64,000 nucleotides of DNA from Pectobacterium zantedeschiae (lineage in GTDB: Bacteria; Pseudomonadota; Gammaproteobacteria; Enterobacterales; Enterobacteriaceae): contig NZ_NWTM01000001.1 of assembly GCF_004137795.1 (NCBI RefSeq), forward strand, positions 2,097,229-2,161,228, read 5' to 3'. Shown here piece after piece: positions 57,518 through 64,000 of the stretch (position 1 is the first letter of the stretch; each line of letters starts with the position of its first letter). The translations under genes and the position numbers were made by a program. Under the pieces are notes generated by a model. It saw only the letters and a program-made list of their open reading frames with translations. It was not told where the DNA came from and made no database searches.

Positions 57518-58630
57518 ATGACCGATAGCCAACAAAAGGGATCGTTCTGGGCGAAAATCCACATCGATCTGCCGTTTCTTCTCTGCATCCTGGCACTGCT
57601 GGGCTATAGCCTATTTGTCTTGTGGAGTGCCAGCGGACAAGACGTCGGCATGATGGAGCGAAAAGTCGTTCAAATCGTGCTGGGGTTTACGGTGATGGTC
57701 GTGATGGCGCAAATTCCCCCTCGCGTGTATGAAGGTTGGGCCCCCTACCTCTACATTGTCTGCGTAATTTTGCTGCTCATCGTGGATATTTTTGGACAAA
57801 TCAGTAAAGGCGCACAGCGCTGGTTGGATTTGGGTTTCATCCGTTTTCAGCCATCGGAAATTGCCAAGATCGCCGTACCGCTGATGGTAGCCCGCTTTAT
57901 TAACCGTGATATGTGCCCACCGTCGTTAAAAAATACGGCGATCGCCCTGATTCTGATTTTTGTTCCTACGCTGCTGGTTGCCGCACAACCGGATTTAGGC
58001 ACCTCAATTCTGATCGCTTTATCAGGACTATTTGTGCTTTTCCTGGCAGGTATGAGCTGGCGCTTGATTGGCGTCGCCGTACTGTTATTAGCCGCTTTTA
58101 TTCCTATACTCTGGTTTTTCCTGATGCATGATTATCAGCGTGCCAGGGTAATGATGCTGCTCGATCCCGAAAGCGACCCGCTAGGGGCCGGATACCATAT
58201 TATTCAGTCGAAAATTGCGATAGGCTCAGGTGGCCTGTCAGGAAAAGGTTGGTTGCATGGCACACAGTCTCAGTTAGAGTTTCTACCAGAGCGACACACT
58301 GACTTTATCTTTGCCGTGCTGGCTGAAGAGCTTGGTTTAATCGGCGTATTGATTCTACTCGCCATGTATCTGTTCATGATTATGCGCGGTCTGGTGATTG
58401 CCGCAAATGCGCAAACCTCGTTCGGTCGGGTTATGGTCGGCGGGCTGATGTTAATTCTGTTTTTCTATGTTTTCGTCAATATCGGGATGGTCAGCGGTAT
58501 ACTTCCCGTCGTTGGCGTGCCGTTACCGCTGATCAGTTACGGCGGGTCAGCGCTGGTCGTCTTAATGGCGGGGTTCGGTATCGTCATGTCGATACATACT
58601 CACCGCAAACTGCTATCTAAGAATTTATAA
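57518..58630 (+). CDS. mrdB: Peptidoglycan glycosyltransferase RodA
   Basis: A 370-residue SEDS-family polytopic membrane protein that polymerises peptidoglycan with PBP2 for lateral growth. About ten transmembrane segments are evident. Family motifs: [20 protein letters not shown] near residues 98-117, and [20 protein letters not shown] with [20 protein letters not shown] near 235-275. Length equals E. coli RodA. It lies between mrdA and rlpA in the operon. Confidence 0.98.
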   Translation: MTDSQQKGSFWAKIHIDLPFLLCILALLGYSLFVLWSASGQDVGMMERKVVQIVLGFTVMVVMAQIPPRVYEGWAPYLYIVCVILLLIVDIFGQISKGAQRWLDLGFIRFQPSEIAKIAVPLMVARFINRDMCPPSLKNTAIALILIFVPTLLVAAQPDLGTSILIALSGLFVLFLAGMSWRLIGVAVLLLAAFIPILWFFLMHDYQRARVMMLLDPESDPLGAGYHIIQSKIAIGSGGLSGKGWLHGTQSQLEFLPERHTDFIFAVLAEELGLIGVLILLAMYLFMIMRGLVIAANAQTSFGRVMVGGLMLILFFYVFVNIGMVSGILPVVGVPLPLISYGGSALVVLMAGFGIVMSIHTHRKLLSKNL

Positions 58631-58643
58631 CACGAGGTGAGCA

Positions 58644-59759
58644 ATGCGTAAGGATTGGCTTTGGGTCGGCGTAGCAACTCTGGCGCTTGCGGCCTGTACC
58701 ACAACGGAACAGCGGCAGCCTGCGCCGCCTGTCACTCAGGTTTACAGCGGCCCGACGGAAGAGATCGGCGGTGCAGAACCTCGTTATGAACCCTATAATC
58801 AGGGTACGCTGCAAGACTATAGCATCAAGGGCAAGAGCTATAAAATTGTCAAAGATCCGCAAAACTTTAGCGAAGCGGGTTTAGCAACATGGTACGGCGA
58901 AGAAGCCAGCGGTAACCGCACGTCAATAGGCGAAATTTTTGATCCTAACGCGATCACTGCGGCCCATCCGACGCTGCCGCTGCCAAGCTATGTCCGCGTC
59001 ACCAACCTAAGTAACGGTCGCCGTCTGGTTGTGCGTGTTAACGACCGCGGGCCGTACACGCCGGGCAGAATCATCGACCTGTCGAAAGCTGCGGGCGATC
59101 GACTGAACATCTCTAACAATACCAAAGTAAAAGTAGATTTCATCAGCGTCGCGCCTGACGGTACGCTCTCCGGTCCGGGAACCGTAGGCACTACCGTTGC
59201 CAAACAAAGCTTCTCCCTGCCGGAACGCCCGAACTTCGGTGCTAGCGGATTGGGTACACCCATGATGGAAACAACCTCATCCACACCCAACAATGCCGTT
59301 CGTCCGATCAGCAATAGCAACCTGAGCACGCCAACAGAAAATACTCAGCAGCAAAGTAGCGCGCCTTCGCACAGCGGTGGCTTTTTAGGCGCGCCTTCAG
59401 CACTACGATCTGGCGTGGTTGAGTCCAATGTCGTGCCAACTGCAACACCATCCACTGCGCCAATGAACGTCGCGCCAGCTACCGCTGCTGTTGCCGCTCC
59501 CGCAGTAGCAGCTCCCTCCGCCACGGGTCGCTATGTGGTTCAGGTCGGTGCGTTGAGCGATCAGCAAAGAGCGCAAACCTGGCAGCGCAGCCTGAGTGAA
59601 CGCTTCCGCGTGGCCGGTAAAGTCACAGCAAGTGGCGGACTGTACCGTATTCAACTGGGGCCATTCCAGAATCGTCAGCAAGCCGCTGAACTTCAACAAC
59701 GTTTGTCAGTCGAAGCTCAGCAACAGTCGTTTATTACCGCCGCACCCGGCACGCTCTAG
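58644..59759 (+). CDS. rlpA: Septal-ring lipoprotein RlpA
   Basis: A 371-residue outer-membrane lipoprotein. The signal peptide has a lipobox LAAC with Cys18. A double-psi beta-barrel domain (about 75-170) includes GLATWYGEEASGNRTSIGEI and RLVVRVNDRGPYTPGRIIDL, with the D of NDRGP used by lytic-transglycosylase members. A low-complexity Ala/Pro/Thr/Ser linker (about 190-290) leads to a C-terminal SPOR domain (about 294-370, YVVQVGALSDQQRAQTWQRS) binding denuded septal glycan. GAGGTGAG precedes the ATG. Confidence 0.96.
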   Translation: MRKDWLWVGVATLALAACTTTEQRQPAPPVTQVYSGPTEEIGGAEPRYEPYNQGTLQDYSIKGKSYKIVKDPQNFSEAGLATWYGEEASGNRTSIGEIFDPNAITAAHPTLPLPSYVRVTNLSNGRRLVVRVNDRGPYTPGRIIDLSKAAGDRLNISNNTKVKVDFISVAPDGTLSGPGTVGTTVAKQSFSLPERPNFGASGLGTPMMETTSSTPNNAVRPISNSNLSTPTENTQQQSSAPSHSGGFLGAPSALRSGVVESNVVPTATPSTAPMNVAPATAAVAAPAVAAPSATGRYVVQVGALSDQQRAQTWQRSLSERFRVAGKVTASGGLYRIQLGPFQNRQQAAELQQRLSVEAQQQSFITAAPGTL

Positions 59760-59870
59760 TCACGGATAATCGGCAGGCTCACGAAGTGAAAGCGGCGGCT
59801 ATGGCATTGAACATACCGCCCTTTTGCAAAATCACGTAACGTAATGCCTGATGCCTGCCCTTTCCCCATC

Positions 59871-59879
59871 TGCTATAGT
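59871..59879 (+). promoter_or_regulatory. Extended -10 promoter of dacA
   Basis: TG-C-TATAGT fits an extended -10 element 47 bases before the dacA ATG. The -35 is not clear. Confidence 0.45.
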
Positions 59880-59925
59880 GTGGCTCGTTTTTTAACTTAT
59901 ACCCACGGATGTTGTTGTTCCAATC

Positions 59926-61137
59926 ATGAATACTGTAAACACGTCTCGTTTTACTAAGCGTACTGCGCTTGGCGCACTACTCCTCGTTAGTGCCTCTTCC
60001 TTTGCCTATGCTGAAGATATCAATCTTAAAACGATGATCCCCGGCGTCCCGCAAATCGATGCCGAATCCTACATCCTGATTGATTACAACTCTGGGAAAG
60101 TGTTGGCGGAAATGAATGCCGACACGCGCCGCGATCCGGCCAGCTTAACGAAAATGATGACCAGCTACGTCATTGGTCAGGCGATTAAATCAGGAAAAAT
60201 CAGCCCTAACGACATCGTCACCGTCGGTAAAGATGCGTGGGCAACCGGCAACCCGACCTTTCAGGGTTCTTCCCTGATGTTCCTGAAGCCAGGTGACCGT
60301 GTTCCTGTTTCCCAATTAAATCGTGGCATTATCCTGCAATCCGGTAACGACGCCTGTGTTGCGATGGCTGACTATGTTGCAGGCAGTCAGGATGCTTTCG
60401 TTAACCTGATGAACGGTTACGTGAAAGCGCTTGGGCTGCAAAATACCAATTTTGAAACCGTACACGGTCTGGATGCACCCGGCCAGTTCAGTTCAGCGCG
60501 CGATATGGCCTTAATTGGTCAGGCGTTAATCCGCGATGTTCCAGAAGAGTACGCGACTTACAAAGAGAAAGAGTTCACGTTCAACAACATTCGCCAGCCT
60601 AACCGCAACGGCTTGCTGTGGGATTCCAGCCTGAATGTTGACGGTATCAAAACGGGCCATACGTCATCAGCTGGCTTTAATCTGGTCGCCTCGGCAACAG
60701 AAGGTCAGATGCGTCTGATTTCAGCGGTACTGGGCGGACGTAATGCCAAAGGACGTGAATCAGAAAGTAAAAAACTGCTGACCTGGGGCTTCCGCTTCTT
60801 TGAAACCGTCGCACCGTTGAAAGCAGGCAAAGAATTCGCGTCTGAGCCGGTCTGGTTTGGCGACAGCGACCGCGTTGCGTTGGGCGTTGAGAAAGATGCC
60901 TATCTGACCATTCCGCGCGGCCGTATGAAAGATTTGAAAGCCAGCTATGTTCTGGACAACACCGAACTGCATGCGCCGTTAGCCAAAAATCAGGTTGTGG
61001 GTTCCATCAACTTCCAGTTGGATGGCAAAACTATCGATCAGCGCCCGCTGGTAGTTATGAACGAAGTGAAAGAAGGCGGAATTTTTGGCCGCATGATCGA
61101 CTACATCAAACTGATGTTCCACCACTGGTTCGGCTAA
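59926..61137 (+). CDS. dacA: D-alanyl-D-alanine carboxypeptidase (PBP5)
   Basis: A 403-residue periplasmic low-molecular-weight PBP trimming pentapeptide stems. The signal peptide ends FAYAE near residue 30. Catalytic motifs: S73-L-T-K76 in [10 protein letters not shown], the SGN motif in [15 protein letters not shown], and KTG in [13 protein letters not shown] near 240. The C-terminus [18 protein letters not shown] is the amphipathic membrane anchor of PBP5/PBP6. Length equals E. coli DacA (403). A strong terminator follows. Confidence 0.98.
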   Translation: MNTVNTSRFTKRTALGALLLVSASSFAYAEDINLKTMIPGVPQIDAESYILIDYNSGKVLAEMNADTRRDPASLTKMMTSYVIGQAIKSGKISPNDIVTVGKDAWATGNPTFQGSSLMFLKPGDRVPVSQLNRGIILQSGNDACVAMADYVAGSQDAFVNLMNGYVKALGLQNTNFETVHGLDAPGQFSSARDMALIGQALIRDVPEEYATYKEKEFTFNNIRQPNRNGLLWDSSLNVDGIKTGHTSSAGFNLVASATEGQMRLISAVLGGRNAKGRESESKKLLTWGFRFFETVAPLKAGKEFASEPVWFGDSDRVALGVEKDAYLTIPRGRMKDLKASYVLDNTELHAPLAKNQVVGSINFQLDGKTIDQRPLVVMNEVKEGGIFGRMIDYIKLMFHHWFG

Positions 61138-61182
61138 CCCCCTTGTCTGGGGCCAAAACGTCCCCATATAGGTAGTATCCTT

Positions 61183-61215
61183 AACTCCCGCAAAAACGCG
61201 GGAGTTATGTTTTTT
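61183..61215 (+). terminator. Rho-independent terminator of dacA
   Basis: AACTCCCGC-AAAAAC-GCGGGAGTT followed by ATGTTTTTT, 45 bases after the dacA stop. Confidence 0.93.
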
Positions 61216-61285
61216 AGTATAATGTAATGACATCGTGCTAATACCGTCGGAATTACCCCGACGTATTACCCTCTCTGGAGCGCAA

Positions 61286-61549
61286 ATGAAAACCAAATTA
61301 AACGAACTGCTTGAATTCCCTTGCGTTTTTACTTACAAGGTCATGGGTGAGGCAAAACCGGAGTTAGTCGATCTGGTCGTTGAAGTGGTACAGCGTCATG
61401 CGCCTGGCGACTACACTCCACAGATCAAACCCAGCAGCAAAGGGAACTATCACTCGGTTTCCATCACCATCACGGCGACTCACATTGAGCAGGTGGAAAC
61501 GCTGTACGAAGAACTGGGCAACATCGACATCGTGCGTATGGTGCTGTAA
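61286..61549 (+). CDS. ybeD: YbeD (DUF493)
   Basis: An 87-residue protein, the same length as E. coli YbeD. It has an ACT-like alpha/beta fold in the known structure. The sequence [20 protein letters not shown], then [20 protein letters not shown], is highly conserved. Its function is not established; it is found between dacA and lipB in many enterobacteria, so a link to lipoylation is only suggested. The ATG at 61286 follows CTCTGGAG; an in-frame start at 61235 is not family-like. Confidence 0.95.
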   Translation: MKTKLNELLEFPCVFTYKVMGEAKPELVDLVVEVVQRHAPGDYTPQIKPSSKGNYHSVSITITATHIEQVETLYEELGNIDIVRMVL

Positions 61550-61720
61550 GAAGAACAGGCGGGAAAATGGGCGAGTGCAGCATGGTTTTGTGACCATAGC
61601 TTTACACACATAGCTTTATGACACATAGTTTTGTGCCGTATAGCGCTGCGTAATTTTGCATAGTGCTGTTCGCTGAGGCTTCCCGCCGTTATAATCCCCC
61701 CACCTTTCCTTAACCTGAAG

Positions 61721-62404
61721 ATGACACACTTGCTACAGGATAAGATCATCGTACGTCAATTCGACGTGCAACCGTATGAACCCGTCTCTCTGGCGATGCA
61801 TAACTTCACCGACCGACGTGATGATAGAACCCCAGATGAAATCTGGTTGGTTCAGCATCCTCGCGTATTCACACAGGGTCAGGCGGGCAAAGCCGAACAT
61901 GTACTTATGCCCGGTGATATTCCCGTGATTCAGAGCGACAGAGGCGGCCAGGTGACCTACCATGGCCCCGGCCAGCAGGTTATGTACGTGTTGATTGACC
62001 TTAAGCGTCGCAAGCTCGGCGTTCGCCAGCTGGTTACTGCGATTGAAAATACCGTGATTGGCACACTGGCACACTTCCAGATTGAAGCTCATGCGCGCCC
62101 TGATGCACCCGGTGTCTACGTGGGTGAGCGTAAAATTTGTTCGCTAGGGCTGCGTATTCGTAAAGGTTGCTCTTTCCACGGGCTGGCGCTCAATATCGCC
62201 ATGGATCTTTCTCCTTTCCTGCGTATCAACCCCTGTGGTTACGCCGGTATGGAAATGACGCAGGTAAGCGATCTCGTGCCAGGCATCACGTTGGATGACA
62301 CCTCACCGGTGCTGGTGAAGACCTTTTTGCAGTTAGTCGGCTATTCCGCACCCGAATATATTCCGTGGAACCTGGACGTTCAGGGTGAGCCGCTTTCTGC
62401 TTAA
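61721..62404 (+). CDS. lipB: Octanoyl-[ACP]:protein N-octanoyltransferase
   Basis: A 227-residue enzyme moving octanoate from acyl carrier protein to E2 and GcvH lysines, the first step of lipoyl cofactor assembly. Conserved stretches: [20 protein letters not shown] near residues 68-87, the catalytic lysine in [20 protein letters not shown] near 133-152, and the catalytic Cys172 in [12 protein letters not shown]. The ATG at 61721 has a modest CTGAAG upstream; TTG at 61730 would better match the E. coli N-terminus and is an alternative. Confidence 0.95.
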   Translation: MTHLLQDKIIVRQFDVQPYEPVSLAMHNFTDRRDDRTPDEIWLVQHPRVFTQGQAGKAEHVLMPGDIPVIQSDRGGQVTYHGPGQQVMYVLIDLKRRKLGVRQLVTAIENTVIGTLAHFQIEAHARPDAPGVYVGERKICSLGLRIRKGCSFHGLALNIAMDLSPFLRINPCGYAGMEMTQVSDLVPGITLDDTSPVLVKTFLQLVGYSAPEYIPWNLDVQGEPLSA

Positions 62405-62630
62405 CCTGTTTCATTCTGTCAATAAAAATCAGCCAGTTGGACGCTCGCTTTTTGATAAATTACATTTTATTCACATAATTTCTTCATTTTGATCGTGCAA
62501 AAGCTGATTGTGATTAGGCAAGATGATATAATTTTTATAGTTTTTTAAAAAAAGTTTAACAAAAAACATAATCCTTTGAATTTGAAAAACAAATTTAAAG
62601 AAACGATTCAGAACTGGAACTTACGCAAAC

Positions 62631-63596
62631 ATGAGTAAACCGATTCAGATCGAACGCGGTGTCAAATACCGCGATGCCGATAAGATGGCCCTAATTCCGG
62701 TACGTACCGTCGTTACCGAACGCCAAGAGCTTCTGCGCAAACCTGAATGGATGAAGATTAAACTTCCGGCGGATTCGAGCCGTATTCAGGGAATCAAAGC
62801 GGCAATGCGCAAAAATGGGTTGCACTCAGTTTGCGAAGAAGCGTCCTGTCCGAATCTGGCCGAGTGTTTCAACCACGGTACGGCCACCTTCATGATTCTG
62901 GGTGCCATTTGTACGCGTCGCTGCCCGTTCTGTGACGTTGCCCACGGCCGCCCGCTTACGCCGGACGCCAATGAGCCAGAGAAGCTGGCACAAACAATCC
63001 ATGACATGGGCTTACGCTATGTCGTGATCACCTCCGTTGACCGTGATGACCTGCGCGACGGTGGAGCACAACACTTTGCGGATTGTATTAGCGCTATCCG
63101 CCGCAAGAACCCACATATTCGGATCGAAACGCTGGTGCCAGACTTCCGTGGCCGTATGGATCGCGCGTTGGAAATCTTGACCGCTACGCCACCAGATGTA
63201 TTCAACCACAATCTGGAAAACGTACCGCGCGTTTACCGCCAGGTCCGCCCTGGTGCGAACTATGAATGGTCGCTGAAGCTGCTGGAAAACTTCAAGAACG
63301 CGCACCCTGACATCCCGACCAAATCTGGTCTGATGGTTGGATTAGGGGAAACCAATGCTGAAATCGTGGAAGTCATGCGCGACCTGCGCCGCCACGGTGT
63401 GACAATGCTGACGCTGGGACAATATTTACAGCCGAGCCGCCACCACCTGCCGGTACAGCGCTATGTCAGTCCAGATGAGTTCGATGAGATGAAAGCCGAA
63501 GCGATGGCGATGGGCTTTACCCATGCGGCCTGCGGCCCGTTTGTTCGCTCGTCTTACCATGCCGACCTACAGGCAAAGGGCATCGAAGTAAAATAA
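62631..63596 (+). CDS. lipA: Lipoyl synthase
   Basis: A 321-residue radical-SAM enzyme inserting two sulphurs into octanoyl groups. The radical cluster motif CTRRCPFC has C94, C98 and C101. The auxiliary cluster, sacrificed as sulphur source, uses C68, C73 and C79 in [17 protein letters not shown]-terminal RSSYHAD segment carries the serine ligand. Length equals E. coli LipA. It follows lipB after 226 bases of AT-rich sequence; the ybeF regulator gene found between them in E. coli is absent. It is convergent with tatE. Confidence 0.98.
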   Translation: MSKPIQIERGVKYRDADKMALIPVRTVVTERQELLRKPEWMKIKLPADSSRIQGIKAAMRKNGLHSVCEEASCPNLAECFNHGTATFMILGAICTRRCPFCDVAHGRPLTPDANEPEKLAQTIHDMGLRYVVITSVDRDDLRDGGAQHFADCISAIRRKNPHIRIETLVPDFRGRMDRALEILTATPPDVFNHNLENVPRVYRQVRPGANYEWSLKLLENFKNAHPDIPTKSGLMVGLGETNAEIVEVMRDLRRHGVTMLTLGQYLQPSRHHLPVQRYVSPDEFDEMKAEAMAMGFTHAACGPFVRSSYHADLQAKGIEVK

Positions 63597-63634
63597 GCAC
63601 TCATACATTTTTACACATTTTTTGTGTGGAATAA

Positions 63635-63666
63635 AAAACGGACGGCAATTGCTGTCCGTTTTGTTA
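63635..63666. terminator. Bidirectional terminator between lipA and tatE
   Basis: AAAACGGAC and GTCCGTTTT flank GGCAATTGCT, in which GCAATTGC is self-complementary. The A-run on the left and TTTTG on the right fit termination from both sides. Confidence 0.88.
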
Positions 63667-63678
63667 TGTGAAGTGCGA

Positions 63679-63876
63679 TCAGGATTCTTTACGAGATGAA
63701 TCATTCAGCGCTGCCGTGTCATCCGTTTTTGCCGGTTGCTCGTCATTCATCGCCTTCTTGAAACCTTTAATCGCCGCACCCAAATCGCCACCTAAGCTAC
63801 GAAGTTTATTCGTACCGAACAGCAGAATGATTAATGCGCCAATCACCAATAGTTTGGCAATACTGATACCTTCCAT
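63679..63876 (-). CDS. tatE: Twin-arginine translocase subunit TatE/TatA
   Basis: A 65-residue TatA-family membrane protein, a pore-forming component of folded-protein export. One transmembrane segment (about 5-20, [16 protein letters not shown]) is followed by the conserved amphipathic helix after the [20 protein letters not shown] hinge, then a polar tail. Location opposite lipA, away from any tatBC, matches E. coli tatE rather than tatA. The last 124 bases of the window upstream of it show no further gene. Confidence 0.94.
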   Translation of the reverse strand: MEGISIAKLLVIGALIILLFGTNKLRSLGGDLGAAIKGFKKAMNDEQPAKTDDTAALNDSSRKES

Positions 63877-64000
63877 ACAAACCTACCTGATTTACAGAGG
63901 CTGGAGACGCCAGCGAACGAGAACACGTACTTGTCGAATAATGGTTGTCAAAAAACAGGGTTGTCGAAAAAATTTTTTGCATCCTATGTCCTCTATGTAA

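Overview
This 64 kb window is almost entirely core chromosome of an enterobacterial-type gammaproteobacterium. The gene order closely follows the E. coli ybgI/phrB, kdp, seqA/fur/nag, miaB/lnt/glt and leuS/mrd/lip neighbourhoods. The protein sequences are clearly diverged from E. coli, and some linkage details (nagE without a IIA domain, no umpH, no chiPQ next to fur, abundant short dispersed repeats) suggest a soft-rot enterobacterium such as Pectobacterium. That genus call is an inference from memory, not proven here. I see no prophage, IS element, CRISPR array or toxin/secretion cluster, and no gene that looks broken.

Layout. 1-5.5 kb (minus strand): ybgA-like gene, phrB, ybgI, then pxpB-pxpC-pxpA (5-oxoproline catabolism; pxpA runs off the left edge). 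5.9-9.5 kb: a three-gene ABC importer of the ferric/phosphonate type. 9.6-18.5 kb: ybfA, then kdpFABC and kdpDE, the high-affinity K+ pump with its two-component regulator; a 181 bp inverted-repeat element sits between kdpC and kdpD. 18.5-23 kb: small EamA transporter, pgm, seqA, ybfF, ybfE. 23-27 kb: a chemoreceptor gene in an AT-rich interval, then fldA and fur. 27-36 kb: glnS, nagE divergent from nagBAC, asnB. 36.0-36.7 kb: a six-gene tRNA operon (Met-Leu-Gln-Gln-Met-Gln). 36.8-48.7 kb: an exported protein of unknown function, ubiF, miaB, ybeZ-ybeY-corC-lnt, gltIJKL. 49-64 kb: ybeL, leuS-lptE-holA-nadD, rsfS-rlmH-mrdA-mrdB-rlpA, dacA, ybeD, lipB, lipA, tatE.

How the genes work together: nagE imports and phosphorylates GlcNAc, NagA deacetylates it, NagB deaminates it, and NagC with CRP controls the divergent promoters. 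gltIJKL carries a textbook sigma-54 promoter and two NtrC-type palindromes. KdpD/KdpE control KdpFABC. The leuS-to-lipA block joins translation, LPS assembly, replication clamp loading, NAD synthesis, ribosome silencing, cell elongation and lipoylation.

The most interesting non-genic signals are (i) a pair of about 180 bp inverted-repeat elements whose two ends have changed in step between copies, (ii) a second family of dispersed elements with shared ends, including a 270 bp copy inside the ybeY-corC operon, (iii) NtrC-type sites lying downstream of the sigma-54 promoter before gltI, and (iv) an SroC-like structured spacer between gltI and gltJ. I found no convincing new multi-gene system.
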